A DNA stretch of 64,000 bases from Alkalihalobacillus deserti (GCF_020734105.1 NZ_JAJAFR010000002.1:310001-374000), one strand, 5' to 3'; shown: positions 37,858-48,143, numbered from the stretch's first letter. Program-made: numbers and translations. The notes: generated by a model from the sequence alone, not told the origin.

Positions 37858-37884
37858 GCCTTCACCTATTATGGGTGAAGGCAT
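37852..37884 (-). terminator. Terminator read from the minus strand, upstream of trmFO
   Basis: GCCTTCACCTA (37858-37868) pairs with the segment ending GGGTGAAGGC (37873-37882). The flanking A-run (37852-37857) is a T-run only on the minus strand, so it would stop leftward transcription. No minus-strand gene lies to its right. Confidence 0.6.
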
Positions 37885-37923
37885 TTCTACTGTTTAGTAT
37901 GGAAATACTTGGAGGGATTTATT

Positions 37924-39231
37924 TTGTCACATCAACATGTTAACGTAATTGGTGCAGGGTTAGCTGGTAGTGAAGCTGCTTGGCAACTTGCTAAGCGTGG
38001 CGTTACGGTTCATTTATATGAAATGCGCCCAGTTAAACAAACACCGGCACACCATACAGATAAATTTGCAGAGTTGGTTTGTAGTAATTCGTTAAGAGGG
38101 AATGCGTTAACGAATGCAGTTGGCGTTTTAAAAGAAGAGATGCGAAAATTAGACTCGGTGATTATTAGTTCAGCCGATGATGCTGCGGTTCCTGCCGGTG
38201 GAGCATTAGCTGTTGATCGTCATGATTTTGCTGGAAATGTAACAGAACGAGTAAGGAATCATCCGAATGTTAAGGTATTTAATGAAGAAATAACTTTAAT
38301 TCCTGAGGGTCCAACCATCATTGCAACGGGACCGCTTACTTCTGAGCATTTATCGAAGCAACTTAAAGAGTTAACTGGCGAGGAATACTTATATTTTTAT
38401 GATGCAGCAGCTCCAATTATCGAGACAGATTCTATTAATATGGATAAAGTCTATTTAAAGTCAAGGTATGATAAAGGTGAGGCTGCGTATTTAAATTGTC
38501 CAATGACAGAAGAAGAGTTTAATCAATTCTATGATGCACTCGTTTCAGCAGAAACGGTTCCTCTTAAAGAATTTGAAAAAGAAGTTTTCTTTGAAGGATG
38601 TATGCCGATTGAAGTCATGGCTAAACGTGGTCGTAAAACGATGTTGTTTGGACCTATGAAGCCAGTTGGACTTGAACATCCTGATACGGGTAAACGTCCA
38701 TTTGCTGTTGTTCAGCTTAGACAAGATAATACTTCGGGAACGCTTTATAATCTTGTAGGTTTCCAAACGCATTTAAAATGGGGACCGCAAAAAGAAGTAT
38801 TAAAACTAATCCCTGGTTTAGAAAACGCTGAAATTGTCCGATATGGTGTCATGCATCGTAATACATTTATCAATTCTCCTAATTTGCTGAATCCAACGTA
38901 TCAGTACAAGGGTCGGGACGATTTATTCTTTGCGGGTCAAATAACGGGTGTTGAAGGGTACGTAGAATCTGCAGCAGCGGGACTGGTAGCTGGTATAAAT
39001 GCAGCCAACTATGTACAAGGAAATGAATTAATTACTTTCCCAGAAACAACAGTCATTGGAAGTATGGCTTCTTATATCACAACAGCTAGTTCAAAAAATT
39101 TCCAACCGATGAACGCTAATTTTGGTTTGCTTCCACCACTTGAGGTTCGAATTAAAGATAAAAAGGAACGCTACGAACAATTAGCTGATCGAGCGTTAAG
39201 TGCAATTCAGAATTTTGTGAAAAAAGTGTAA
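37924..39231 (+). CDS. trmFO: Folate-dependent tRNA-uridine54 methyltransferase TrmFO
   Basis: FAD enzyme using methylene-tetrahydrofolate to make m5U54 in tRNA. FAD motif [19 protein letters not shown] at the N-terminus, [10 protein letters not shown], cysteine in [29 protein letters not shown] and [11 protein letters not shown] chose TTG at 37924 ([10 protein letters not shown]) with GGAGGGA six bases upstream; the frame extends to 37909, inside that binding site. 435 residues. Confidence 0.96.
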   Translation: MSHQHVNVIGAGLAGSEAAWQLAKRGVTVHLYEMRPVKQTPAHHTDKFAELVCSNSLRGNALTNAVGVLKEEMRKLDSVIISSADDAAVPAGGALAVDRHDFAGNVTERVRNHPNVKVFNEEITLIPEGPTIIATGPLTSEHLSKQLKELTGEEYLYFYDAAAPIIETDSINMDKVYLKSRYDKGEAAYLNCPMTEEEFNQFYDALVSAETVPLKEFEKEVFFEGCMPIEVMAKRGRKTMLFGPMKPVGLEHPDTGKRPFAVVQLRQDNTSGTLYNLVGFQTHLKWGPQKEVLKLIPGLENAEIVRYGVMHRNTFINSPNLLNPTYQYKGRDDLFFAGQITGVEGYVESAAAGLVAGINAANYVQGNELITFPETTVIGSMASYITTASSKNFQPMNANFGLLPPLEVRIKDKKERYEQLADRALSAIQNFVKKV

Positions 39232-39299
39232 ATTTTGTTGTCAAGGGCTACTAAGTCATGTTAGAATTTAGTAGCTCTCTGAGTATTGGTGGTGTTTAT

Positions 39300-40199
39300 A
39301 TGCATGAACAATCCTGGATCAATCAGTTCCTTACATATTTACAATTGGAAAAGAATAGTTCTATACATACGATCAATAATTATACACGTGATATATTAGA
39401 CTTTAAATCGTTTATGAAAATAAAACGTTCGAATGATTTTGCTGCTGTTAGTACTCAAGATGTACGTGATTATTTGACGCTTTTATTTGAAAAAGAATAC
39501 GCAAGAAAGACGGTTTCTAGAAAAATTTCCGCATTAAGAAGCTTTTACATGTTTCATATGAGAGAAAAGCATGTAAGTGAGAACGTTTTTGCAACGGTAG
39601 TACTGCCAAAAAGTGGGGAACGGCTGCCCACTTTTTTGTACGAGGAAGAAATGAAAGAGCTTTTTGATTCCTTAATGGGTCACGAAGCACTTGATCAACG
39701 AGATCGTGCAATTTTAGAATTGTTATATGCGACCGGGATGAGGGTAAGTGAGTGCAGTCAACTGTCCATTCATGCTATTGATTTATCAATTGGGACGGTT
39801 TTAGTAATTGGCAAAGGACGAAAAGAACGTTATACCCCAATTGGTGCATTTGCTTGTGATGCCTTACACGATTATATTGAAGATGGGAGAAAAAAGCTTT
39901 TAGCTAAAGCCAACAACCCTACAAGCGCTCTATTTTTAAATTATCGCGGCGGACAATTGTCAGATAGAAGTATTCGTACGATTGTTCAAACGCGAATGGA
40001 GAAGGTGTCTTCAAATAAACGTTTAAGGCCACATGACATTAGACACTCATTCGCCACGCACATGTTAAATAATGGAGCTGATTTAAGAGTGGTTCAAGAA
40101 CTTTTAGGTCACGAACATCTCTCAACTACGCAAATTTACACTCATGTTACGAAAGATCGATTACGTGATGTATACAAACATGCTCACCCTCGAGCTTAG
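39300..40199 (+). CDS. xerC: Tyrosine recombinase XerC (CodV)
   Basis: Resolves chromosome dimers at dif with XerD. N-terminal SAM-like core-binding domain, then catalytic residues: Arg in ATGMRVSECSQL, Lys in GKGRKERYTP, HDIRHSFATHML (His and Arg) and Tyr in STTQIYTHVTK. The ATG at 39300 follows TTGGTGGTG; the frame extends to 39258. 299 residues. First gene of the codV-clpQ-clpY-codY group. Confidence 0.95.
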   Translation: MHEQSWINQFLTYLQLEKNSSIHTINNYTRDILDFKSFMKIKRSNDFAAVSTQDVRDYLTLLFEKEYARKTVSRKISALRSFYMFHMREKHVSENVFATVVLPKSGERLPTFLYEEEMKELFDSLMGHEALDQRDRAILELLYATGMRVSECSQLSIHAIDLSIGTVLVIGKGRKERYTPIGAFACDALHDYIEDGRKKLLAKANNPTSALFLNYRGGQLSDRSIRTIVQTRMEKVSSNKRLRPHDIRHSFATHMLNNGADLRVVQELLGHEHLSTTQIYTHVTKDRLRDVYKHAHPRA

Positions 40200-40223
40200 A
40201 GGGGTAGCAAGGGAGGATTTTTA

Positions 40224-40769
40224 ATGAGTCATTCATTTCATGCCACAACAATATTTGCTATACAACATAACGGTAAATGTGCAATGGCCGGTGATGGTCA
40301 AGTTACATTTGGTAATGCAGTTGTGATGAAACATACAGCAAAGAAAGTTCGAAAAATTTATCAAGGAAAAGTAATTGCTGGATTTGCTGGTTCTGTAGCA
40401 GATGCTTTTACATTATTTGAAAAATTTGAAGCTAGGTTGGAAGAATACAATGGAAACCTTCAAAGAGCAGCTGTGGAATTGGCGAAGGAATGGCGTAGTG
40501 ATAAGGTTTTAAAAAGACTAGAAGCCATGCTTATTGTTATGAATCAAGAGCATTTGTTACTCATTTCAGGGACTGGTGAAGTTATTGAACCGGATGACGG
40601 AATATTAGCGATAGGTTCTGGTGGCAATTACGCGCTTTCTGCAGGGCGGGCATTAAAAAAACATGCGTCATCTCTTTCTGCAAAAGAAATAGCACAGGCC
40701 TCGTTAGAAACTGCTGGTGAAATTTGTGTGTATACAAATTTAAATATTATTGTAGAAGAACTTAACTAG
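40224..40769 (+). CDS. hslV: ATP-dependent protease proteolytic subunit HslV (ClpQ/CodW)
   Basis: Proteasome-like peptidase working with HslU. 181 residues. The usual catalytic TT follows a short extension, [14 protein letters not shown], rather than the initiator Met. B. subtilis has a similar extension and was reported to use an N-terminal serine; loss of Met here would also leave Ser first. GDGQVTFG and [14 protein letters not shown] are conserved. GGGAGG precedes the ATG. Confidence 0.95.
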   Translation: MSHSFHATTIFAIQHNGKCAMAGDGQVTFGNAVVMKHTAKKVRKIYQGKVIAGFAGSVADAFTLFEKFEARLEEYNGNLQRAAVELAKEWRSDKVLKRLEAMLIVMNQEHLLLISGTGEVIEPDDGILAIGSGGNYALSAGRALKKHASSLSAKEIAQASLETAGEICVYTNLNIIVEELN

Positions 40770-40800
40770 TTGAACGATTCAGGAATGGAGAGTGAAGATA

Positions 40801-42195
40801 GTGAGAACAGACTTAACTCCTCGTGAAATTGTTGACCGTCTTAACCAATTTATTGTTGGTCAAGAGGAAGCCAAAAAATCAGTCGCAATTGCTTTGCGTA
40901 ATCGCTTTAGACGGAGTAAATTGGATGAAAAAATGAGAGATGAAATTACTCCAAAGAACATCTTAATGATTGGGCCAACAGGTGTAGGAAAAACGGAAAT
41001 TGCACGTAGACTTGCTAAGTTGGTAGGAGCTCCATTTGTAAAAGTGGAAGCAACGAAATTTACTGAGGTTGGTTATGTGGGGCGTGATGTAGAATCAATG
41101 GTACGCGATCTTGTTGAAACAAGTGTACGTATGATAAAAGAAGAGAAAATGCAGCAAGTACGAACACAAGCAGAAGAAAATGCCAATCAACGCATTGTTG
41201 AATTACTCGTACCAACAGCTAAGAAGCAAACGAATTATAAAAACCCTTTTGAAATGATTTTTGGGCAACAAGGGACACAAGAAGTTGAAACTGAACCAGT
41301 AGAAGAAACTAATATCTCCTCAAAGCGAAGACAAACAGCTCATAAGCTAGCTCTTGGTGAACTAGAGGATCATCTTATTACAATAGAGGTAGATGAGCAA
41401 TCACAAAGTTTTATGGATATGTTTCAAGGGGCAGGCATGGAGCAAATGGGAATGAATATGCAAGAAATGCTCGGTGGGATGATGCCTAAAAAAAGAAAGA
41501 AAAGACGTTTACCAGTTTCTGATGCGAGGAAAGTAATAACAGAGGAAGAAGCGCAAAAGTTGATTGACATGGATGAAGTGACGCAAGAAGCTGTTACGAG
41601 GGCCGAACAATTGGGAATCATTTTTATTGATGAAATTGATAAAGTAGCAAGTAAAGGTGGGCAGCAATCGGCAGATGTATCTCGGGAAGGCGTCCAAAGA
41701 GACATTCTACCAATTGTTGAAGGTTCCACGGTCGTAACAAAGCATGGACCTGTTAAAACCGATCACGTCCTCTTCATTGGTGCTGGAGCATTTCATATGG
41801 CCAAACCATCTGATCTCATTCCGGAACTACAAGGACGCTTTCCAATTCGTGTCGAGCTTTCAAACTTATCTGTCGATGACTTTGTTCGTATCCTAGTTGA
41901 ACCTAATCATGCTTTAATCAAACAATATGTGGCACTTCTTGAAACAGAAGGTATAAAAGTTTCATTTTCGGACAAAGCTGTTCATAAGATTGCGACTATT
42001 GCAACGGAAGTCAATCAAGAGACCGAAAACATTGGGGCTAGACGATTACACACGATACTCGAGCGGTTACTTGAAGATCTTTCATTTGAGGCACCGGATA
42101 TTAATTTAGAAGAAATTGTGATAACACCAGAATATGTAGAAGAAAAATTAGCTTCTATTGCAAAGAATCGAGATCTTAGCCAATATATTCTGTGA
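40801..42195 (+). CDS. hslU: ATP-dependent protease ATPase subunit HslU (ClpY)
   Basis: AAA+ unfoldase that feeds HslV. Walker [18 protein letters not shown] near residue 57, an inserted I domain (about 110-240) with a Met-rich [13 protein letters not shown], Walker [13 protein letters not shown], and C-terminal [10 protein letters not shown], whose tail docks into HslV. Of two in-frame GTGs (40792, 40801) I prefer 40801, since GGAG at 40787 is too close to the first. 464 residues. Confidence 0.95.
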   Translation: MRTDLTPREIVDRLNQFIVGQEEAKKSVAIALRNRFRRSKLDEKMRDEITPKNILMIGPTGVGKTEIARRLAKLVGAPFVKVEATKFTEVGYVGRDVESMVRDLVETSVRMIKEEKMQQVRTQAEENANQRIVELLVPTAKKQTNYKNPFEMIFGQQGTQEVETEPVEETNISSKRRQTAHKLALGELEDHLITIEVDEQSQSFMDMFQGAGMEQMGMNMQEMLGGMMPKKRKKRRLPVSDARKVITEEEAQKLIDMDEVTQEAVTRAEQLGIIFIDEIDKVASKGGQQSADVSREGVQRDILPIVEGSTVVTKHGPVKTDHVLFIGAGAFHMAKPSDLIPELQGRFPIRVELSNLSVDDFVRILVEPNHALIKQYVALLETEGIKVSFSDKAVHKIATIATEVNQETENIGARRLHTILERLLEDLSFEAPDINLEEIVITPEYVEEKLASIAKNRDLSQYIL

Positions 42196-42215
42196 AGATG
42201 TAGGAGGAGAAAGAA

Positions 42216-42995
42216 ATGGATTTATTATCAAGAACAAGAAAAATTAACGAGATGCTACAAAAGACAGGGGTACAACACGTAAATTTCAAAGATATGGCAG
42301 AAACCCTTCGTGATACAATAAGTGCAAATATTTTTGTAGTTAGCCGTCGTGGGAAGCTTTTAGGTTTTGCGATTAAACAAGAAATTGAAAATGAGCGGAT
42401 GAAGAAAATGTTAGAAGACCGTCGTTTTCCTGATGTCTATACAGATGGGCTTTTCAAAATTGAAGAAACATCAGCTAATCTTGATATCGAAAGTGAGTAC
42501 ACAGCTTTCCCCGTTGAAAACAAAGATTTATTTAGTAGTGGCCTTACAACAGTTGTACCGATTCAAGGTGGAGGTCAACGCCTTGGTACTTTAGTCTTAG
42601 CTCGATTAAATCAATCATTTAGTGATGACGATTTGATTTTAGCTGAATATGGTGCAACAGTTGTTGGGATGGAAATCCTTCATGAAAAAACGCAAGAAAT
42701 TGAAGAGGAAGCACGTAGTAAAGCGGTTGTCCAGATGGCTATTAGTTCATTATCATATAGTGAACTAGAAGCAGTGGAACATATTTTCCATGAATTAGAT
42801 GGGAAAGAAGGATTACTAGTGGCGAGTAAAATTGCTGATCGAGTAGGGATAACTCGTTCTGTTATTGTAAATGCACTTCGTAAACTAGAAAGTGCTGGTG
42901 TCATAGAATCTCGTTCTCTGGGGATGAAGGGAACATATATTAAGGTATTAAATGATAAGTTTTTATTCGAATTAGATAAGCTAAAAACGAAATAA
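42216..42995 (+). CDS. codY: GTP- and branched-chain-amino-acid-sensing repressor CodY
   Basis: Global nutrient regulator. N-terminal GAF domain (about residues 1-155) starts [19 protein letters not shown]-terminal winged helix-turn-helix has [20 protein letters not shown] followed by [19 protein letters not shown]. 259 residues, exactly as in B. subtilis. TAGGAGGAG precedes the ATG. In B. subtilis CodY represses the flagellar operon that lies next here. Confidence 0.97.
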   Translation: MDLLSRTRKINEMLQKTGVQHVNFKDMAETLRDTISANIFVVSRRGKLLGFAIKQEIENERMKKMLEDRRFPDVYTDGLFKIEETSANLDIESEYTAFPVENKDLFSSGLTTVVPIQGGGQRLGTLVLARLNQSFSDDDLILAEYGATVVGMEILHEKTQEIEEEARSKAVVQMAISSLSYSELEAVEHIFHELDGKEGLLVASKIADRVGITRSVIVNALRKLESAGVIESRSLGMKGTYIKVLNDKFLFELDKLKTK

Positions 42996-43001
42996 GCAAC
43001 T

Positions 43002-43047
43002 AAAACTGTATCAAAAGTCTACTAGACTTTTTGGTACAGTTTTTTTA
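43002..43047 (+). terminator. Terminator after codY
   Basis: Long stem (43002-43020 with 43024-43043, one bulge) followed by TTTTTTT. Confidence 0.9.
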
Positions 43048-43476
43048 TGCAATTAACTGTCTGCTACAACTTTTATAAGGGGATAGGACTAAGATAGGAA
43101 TGTTTTTTCTAACTTGTCATGTCTTCCTAGGAAGAAAGGATGAACAAAGTTTAAAAACATGTTAAGTTAAATTTATGTCGACAAAAAATAGGAACGATCG
43201 ACAATGTTCAATGAATGGGTTTTAGTTAATAATGAAGAAAGAGGAAATTGAAGGCGAAATCGATTTATTATCAGGGGTAAACAACACTAGCATAGTAAAT
43301 TGCGACAAAAGTCTACAAAGTTCTGTAGTTCTTTTCTCTTGAAAACAGTAATTTCATAAAACGGTGTTAGACTTTTACTAAGACTTTTATTACAATTTTC
43401 ATAAGGACTTTGAGGAAAAATGTAAAACTATACGAAAAATGTCGAAAAGAAGTATAATGTCGGAAGGTGATTTATT
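43048..43476 (+). promoter_or_regulatory. Leader and promoter region of the fla/che operon
   Basis: About 430 non-coding bases between the codY terminator and flgB. The operon promoters must lie here, but I could not fix them. TAAA (43423-43426) and GTCGAAAA (43441-43448), spacing 14, resemble a sigma-D site. AATTTTCATAAGGAC (43394-43408) matches 10 of 15 positions of the CodY box. A TATAAT at 43453 is too near the flgB binding site to be its promoter. Confidence 0.45.
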
Positions 43477-43875
43477 TTGGATCTATTTGGAAGTTCAAAC
43501 ATAAAAGCAATAGAACGAGGACTACAAGGAGCGCAACTACGCCAAAAAGCAATATCTAATAATATTGCAAATATTGATACACCCAACTATAAAGCTAAGC
43601 AAGTTAGTTTTAAACATACATTAACTGATGCAATGAACGAATCTAAGCTAACTGCAAATCGAACAAATTCTCAGCATGTTGAATTTAGGACAATTAACCG
43701 ATCACCTATTGTAGAAACAAATCGAACAACGATGTACAACCATAACCAAAATAATGTAGATATTGATTTAGAAATGGCGGAGTTAGCTAAAAACCAAATT
43801 TATTACAATGCATTAATTGAAAGAATAAATGGAAGTTTTAATAGCTTGCAAACTGTTATAAAAGGAGGGAGATAA
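43477..43875 (+). CDS. flgB: Flagellar basal-body rod protein FlgB
   Basis: Proximal rod protein, 132 residues. ISNNIANIDTPNYKAKQVSF is the rod/hook family signature; the C-terminal helix ends NGSFNSLQTVIKGGR. Start is TTG at 43477 with GGAAGGTGA upstream. First gene of the fla/che operon, three bases before flgC. Confidence 0.95.
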   Translation: MDLFGSSNIKAIERGLQGAQLRQKAISNNIANIDTPNYKAKQVSFKHTLTDAMNESKLTANRTNSQHVEFRTINRSPIVETNRTTMYNHNQNNVDIDLEMAELAKNQIYYNALIERINGSFNSLQTVIKGGR

Positions 43876-43878
43876 AAA

Positions 43879-44337
43879 ATGACTATATTTCACGGTTTTA
43901 ACATGAGCGCCTCAGCATTAACCTCTCAGCGATTACGTATGGACGTTATCTCAGCCAATATGGCAAATGCGGAAACGACTAGAGGGACGATGGTTAATGG
44001 AGAGTGGCAACCGTATCAAAGAAAAATGGTCGTTATGCAACCAAATGAGAAACAATCGTTTGCTCCCTTCTTAAATAATGCGATGGGTAACTCAAATTCA
44101 TCTGTTGGAAATGGTGTGAAAGTAACTGGAATTATCAATGACCAAACTCCCTTCAAGTTAGTCTACAACCCAGAACACCCAGATGCTAATGAACAAGGAT
44201 ATGTACAACTGCCTAATGTCGACCCCCTGAGAGAAATGGTTGATCTGATGAGTGCAACAAGGTCATATGAAGCTAATGTGACTACATTAAATGCTTCAAA
44301 AAACATGCTTTTAAAAGCTTTAGAGATTGGAAGATAG
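43879..44337 (+). CDS. flgC: Flagellar basal-body rod protein FlgC
   Basis: Rod protein of 152 residues with the N-terminal signature MSASALTSQRLRMDVISANM and ANAETT, a VKVTGIINDQTPFKLVYNP middle and the C-terminal ATRSYEANVTTLNASKNML. AAAGGAGGGAG precedes the ATG. Confidence 0.95.
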   Translation: MTIFHGFNMSASALTSQRLRMDVISANMANAETTRGTMVNGEWQPYQRKMVVMQPNEKQSFAPFLNNAMGNSNSSVGNGVKVTGIINDQTPFKLVYNPEHPDANEQGYVQLPNVDPLREMVDLMSATRSYEANVTTLNASKNMLLKALEIGR

Positions 44338-44353
44338 GAGAAGGATAACTAAA

Positions 44354-44659
44354 ATGAATATCACAGGGATACAATCACCTTTTTTAATCGATCAAGCTGC
44401 TAACCAGAGTAAACCCAAAGTAACACCAGCTGAAGCTCAGGCTACATTTAAGACAGCTTTAAGCCAAGCGATTAAGGACGTAAATGAACTACAAAAAACT
44501 TCAGCAGAGAAGACGGAGTTACTCACAAAAGGTGAAATAGATAATCTTCATGATGTAATGATTACTGGCCAGAAAGCTAGCATTACTCTCCAAGCAACAG
44601 TTGAAGTAAGAAATAAAGTAGTCGAAGCTTACCAAGAGATTATGCGAATGCAAGTTTAA
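44354..44659 (+). CDS. fliE: Flagellar hook-basal body complex protein FliE
   Basis: Links the MS ring to the rod. 101 residues, with FKTALSQAIKDVNELQ in the N-terminal half and the conserved end VVEAYQEIMRMQV. The ATG at 44354 follows TAGGAGAAGGA; the frame extends to 44327 within flgC. A terminator-like hairpin overlaps its stop codon. Confidence 0.94.
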   Translation: MNITGIQSPFLIDQAANQSKPKVTPAEAQATFKTALSQAIKDVNELQKTSAEKTELLTKGEIDNLHDVMITGQKASITLQATVEVRNKVVEAYQEIMRMQV

Positions 44660-44687
44660 AAGTCTAGTTGACTAGACTTTTCTCTTT
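44658..44687 (+). terminator. Terminator-like hairpin between fliE and fliF
   Basis: Perfect 10-bp stem AAAAGTCTAG/CTAGACTTTT with loop TTGA, followed by CTCTTTTG. The T-run is interrupted, so readthrough is expected; it may reduce expression of the distal operon. Confidence 0.65.
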
Positions 44688-44716
44688 TGTTTGAAGTTTT
44701 GCTAGGGGGAGGCCAC

Positions 44717-46291
44717 ATGAAGGAGAAATTAATAAGTTACCGAGTTAAGTTAACAGAATATTGGACTAGTCGTACGGCTAAACAAAAGGGAATTCTTATC
44801 GGTTCAGTTCTTGCCATACTATTGATTATTATCCTTTTAACTTTTATGGGGACAAAGAAGAGTTACGCTGCTTTATACAGCAATTTAACTCTTCAAGAAA
44901 CAGGTCAAATTAAAGAGACATTGGACGCACGTGGAATATCGTCAACAATCTCAGAGAATGGAACATCGATTTTAGTCCCAGAGGAACTTGTTGACTCGCT
45001 CAAGGTTGAACTTGCAGCAGAGGGGCTACCAGAAAGTGGAAGTATTGACTATAGTTTTTTTGAAGAACAAATGGGCTTTGGAATGACAGATAATGAGTTT
45101 TCTGTTATTGAACGGGCTGCAATGCAAACAGAACTTGGAAGTTTAATTCGAAATATCGATGGCGTAAACCATGCTAATGTCATGATTACGTTACCCGAAG
45201 AAAGTGTTTGGCTAAGTGCAACGAAAGAAGCAGCTACAGCAGCGGTTGTATTAGATTTGGCAGCTGGATATCAACTTGATTCAACCCAGGTTAAAGCTTT
45301 ATTTCACTTAGTTTCAAAAAGTGTTCCAAACCTACCTATAGAAAATATCTTCATTTCTGATCAAATGTTTAACGATTATTTATATGATAATGAAAATGCT
45401 GTTGACTCCACTCTTTCAGTCTATGAACAACAGCGCGCCATTCAACGCGATATTGAACATGACCTCACAAGAAATTTACAGCAAATGCTTGGTACAGTTG
45501 TTGGTAGAGATAAGGTTCTAGTATCGGTTACAACGGATATAGATTTCACACAAGAAAATCGTACGGAAGCGCTAATAGAACCAGTAGACCCTGAAAATAT
45601 GGAAGGGATAGCGGTCAGTATTGAACGAATTGCTGAAACATACAGCGGTGAAGGGACAATTGATGGAGGGGTAGCTGGAGTTGGAGAAGAAATTCCTAAT
45701 TTTCCTGCTGCTGTTGGACAAGGACCTTCGGAATGGGAGCGTACGGAAGACCGAATTAACAATGAGGTAAATCGCATTAATCGAGATATTGTAGAAAGCC
45801 CTTATAAGATCCGTGATCTAGGGATTCAAGTCATGGTAGAACCTCCTGAAGGCTTAGATGTTCTTCCGCAAGAACGATTAGATGATCTTCAACAAATTTT
45901 GGGTACAATCGTCAGAACAAGTATTTCAGGTGTGTATGCAAATGGGCTAACTCCAGAAATGATTAATGAAAAGATCGCTATTACCTCTCAACCATTTGAG
46001 GGGAAATTAGAATTTGAGCAACAACCGATTGAGGCGATCCCGATGTGGATGTATATAGTTGGAGGGGCATTAGTTTTTGTTATTCTACTTCTATTATTCT
46101 TACTTTTCGGAAAGAGAAAACAAGATAGTGTAGAGGAAACGATTGAAGAAGAGGTTAGTTATCAGCTCCCAGATCTTCCAAACGAAGACACGGGCCTATC
46201 TGCGACTAAGCGAAAACAATTAGAAAAAATGGCAAAAGAAAAACCGGATGAATTTTCAAAACTATTACGAACATGGCTATCTGAAGATTAG
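44717..46291 (+). CDS. fliF: Flagellar MS-ring protein FliF
   Basis: Forms the membrane ring that templates the basal body. 524 residues: transmembrane segment at about 24-45, YscJ/FliF ring domains (YAALYSNLTLQETGQI, LPEESVWLS), a low-complexity periplasmic region near 300-350, a second transmembrane segment near 445-467, and a C-terminal FliG-binding tail. The ATG at 44717 follows AGGGGGAGG; the frame extends to 44687. Confidence 0.96.
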   Translation: MKEKLISYRVKLTEYWTSRTAKQKGILIGSVLAILLIIILLTFMGTKKSYAALYSNLTLQETGQIKETLDARGISSTISENGTSILVPEELVDSLKVELAAEGLPESGSIDYSFFEEQMGFGMTDNEFSVIERAAMQTELGSLIRNIDGVNHANVMITLPEESVWLSATKEAATAAVVLDLAAGYQLDSTQVKALFHLVSKSVPNLPIENIFISDQMFNDYLYDNENAVDSTLSVYEQQRAIQRDIEHDLTRNLQQMLGTVVGRDKVLVSVTTDIDFTQENRTEALIEPVDPENMEGIAVSIERIAETYSGEGTIDGGVAGVGEEIPNFPAAVGQGPSEWERTEDRINNEVNRINRDIVESPYKIRDLGIQVMVEPPEGLDVLPQERLDDLQQILGTIVRTSISGVYANGLTPEMINEKIAITSQPFEGKLEFEQQPIEAIPMWMYIVGGALVFVILLLLFLLFGKRKQDSVEETIEEEVSYQLPDLPNEDTGLSATKRKQLEKMAKEKPDEFSKLLRTWLSED

Positions 46292-46303
46292 GAGGGATAT
46301 AGA

Positions 46304-47320
46304 TTGGCTACTACGACAAACAAAGGTTTAACGGGTAAACAAAAAGCAGCGATCCTCCTCATCTCACTTGGACCTGATGTTTCTGCACAAGTGTACAAGC
46401 ATTTATCAGAAGAAGAAATTGAACAACTAACACTTGAAATTGCAAATGTCCGAAAAGTTGATAGTGGGATGAAAGAGGAAATACTTGAACAATTTCACTC
46501 ACTAGTTATAGCTCAAGATTATATTGCACAAGGTGGGATTGGCTACGCGAAAAGCATCCTTGAAAAAGCGTTAGGTGAAGAGAATGCGATGGGCATTATT
46601 AATCGTTTAACTTCAACGCTTCAAGTACGTCCTTTTGATTTTGCGCGTAAATCGGATCCATCGCAAATACTGAATTTTATTCAAAATGAACACCCGCAAA
46701 CAATTGCACTTATCTTATCGTATTTAGAATCTGTACAAGCTGGACAGATACTATCAGAATTACCTCAAGAAGTACAAGCAGATGTCGCGAAGAGAATTGC
46801 CTTAATGGATAGTACATCACCTGAAATTGTTAACGAGGTGGAGTCAATTCTAGAACAGAAGCTCTCATCAACGGTTACTCAAGATTATACAGATGCTGGT
46901 GGAATTGAGGCTGTCGTGGAAGTACTTAATAGTGTGGATCGTAGTACAGAACGAACGATTCTAGATGCCTTAGAGATTCAAGATCCAGAACTAGCAGAAG
47001 AAATTAAGAAGCGTATGTTTGTCTTTGAAGATATCGTAACACTTGATAATCGTTCAATTCAACGTGTCATTAGAGATGTAGAGAACGAAGACTTACAGCT
47101 TTCATTGAAAGTGGCCAGTGAAGAAGTAAAGGAAATTGTCTTTAATAACATGTCTCAACGTATGGCAGAGACATTTAAAGATGAGATGGAATTCATGGGT
47201 CCTGTCAGGCTAAGAGATGTTGAGGAAGCTCAATCGAGAATTGTTGCTGTCATTCGTCGCTTAGAAGAAGCAGGCGAAATAGTTATAGCGCGTGGTGGAG
47301 GAGACGATATTATTGTCTAA
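46304..47320 (+). CDS. fliG: Flagellar motor switch protein FliG
   Basis: C-ring protein that contacts stators. 338 residues with LTGKQKAAILLISLGPDVSA, the middle EHPQTIALILSYL (EHPQR-like motif) and the torque-helix FVFEDIVTLDNRSIQRVIRDV near the C-terminus. Start is TTG at 46304, nine to ten bases after GGAGG. Overlaps fliH by eight bases. Confidence 0.96.
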   Translation: MATTTNKGLTGKQKAAILLISLGPDVSAQVYKHLSEEEIEQLTLEIANVRKVDSGMKEEILEQFHSLVIAQDYIAQGGIGYAKSILEKALGEENAMGIINRLTSTLQVRPFDFARKSDPSQILNFIQNEHPQTIALILSYLESVQAGQILSELPQEVQADVAKRIALMDSTSPEIVNEVESILEQKLSSTVTQDYTDAGGIEAVVEVLNSVDRSTERTILDALEIQDPELAEEIKKRMFVFEDIVTLDNRSIQRVIRDVENEDLQLSLKVASEEVKEIVFNNMSQRMAETFKDEMEFMGPVRLRDVEEAQSRIVAVIRRLEEAGEIVIARGGGDDIIV

Positions 47321-48143
47321 AATCATTAAATCACTTCATTCATCTCATGCAAAAGTGGAAACAAAACAAATTACAATCCGTAATCTTTTTGAAGAAGGCA
47401 TATTTAATAAGCTTGAATTAAATAGTGATTCGATGCAGCTAAAAGAGACGGAACAAATCGATAATTTAGAAGAACGTAAGAAGAGAATAGAGGCCGAAGT
47501 TGAAGATGCGCAAATAAAGGCTAATCAGTTAATTGCTGATGCGGAAGAAAATGCTAGAAAGTTAGTAGAGGAAGTTGAACTAGAGCGGCAACAAGCGCTC
47601 TTGGAAATGGAACAAGTAAGGCAAGAAGCTTCAGAAAAAGGATATCAAGAAGGTTTTGAGCGAGGGCAAAATGTAGGGTTTGATTCCTATTCCAACTTGA
47701 TTAAGCAGGCACAAGCCATAATCTCACAATCTGAACAGGAATATGAGAAAACCTTGGATTCAGCTGAACCTGTTATTGTTGAACTAGCAACTGCACTTAC
47801 TAGTCGTATAATCGGTTGGCAATTAACAGAAAAACCGGAAATTTGGTCTTCTTTACTCAAACAAGTGATGACAGAAGTACGTGAACACGAAAATGTAAAA
47901 ATTTATGTTCATCCAGATTGGTTTGAAAGAACAACTCATCAAAAAGAAGAACTTGAACAATTACTGAGCCATACAGAAAACCTCTTTATCTACCCAGATG
48001 CGGGTTTGATGAAAAATGGCTGTGTGATTGAATCTAAATATGGCCGTATTGAGGCGACAGTGGACAAACAACTCGAGGAGCTTAAAGAACAGTTGCTTGA
48101 GAAACTGAAGGAGGGGGAGCATGAAGGCACAAGCGCTTATTAA
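47313..48143 (+). CDS. fliH: Flagellar export-apparatus stator protein FliH
   Basis: Regulates the FliI ATPase and links it to the C ring. 276 residues: coiled coil at about 45-120 rich in Glu/Lys, then GYQEGFERGQNVGFDSY and the C-terminal domain with VELATALTSRIIGW. I chose TTG at 47313 (MSKIIKSLHSS), nine bases after GGAGGAG; a GTG at 47292 has no binding site. Overlaps fliI by 23 bases. Confidence 0.92.
   Translation: MSKIIKSLHSSHAKVETKQITIRNLFEEGIFNKLELNSDSMQLKETEQIDNLEERKKRIEAEVEDAQIKANQLIADAEENARKLVEEVELERQQALLEMEQVRQEASEKGYQEGFERGQNVGFDSYSNLIKQAQAIISQSEQEYEKTLDSAEPVIVELATALTSRIIGWQLTEKPEIWSSLLKQVMTEVREHENVKIYVHPDWFERTTHQKEELEQLLSHTENLFIYPDAGLMKNGCVIESKYGRIEATVDKQLEELKEQLLEKLKEGEHEGTSAY

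Noticed and set aside
43453-43458. TATAAT as the main flgB promoter
   Set aside because: The start site would fall within the flgB ribosome binding site, and there is no -35 at 16-18 bases.
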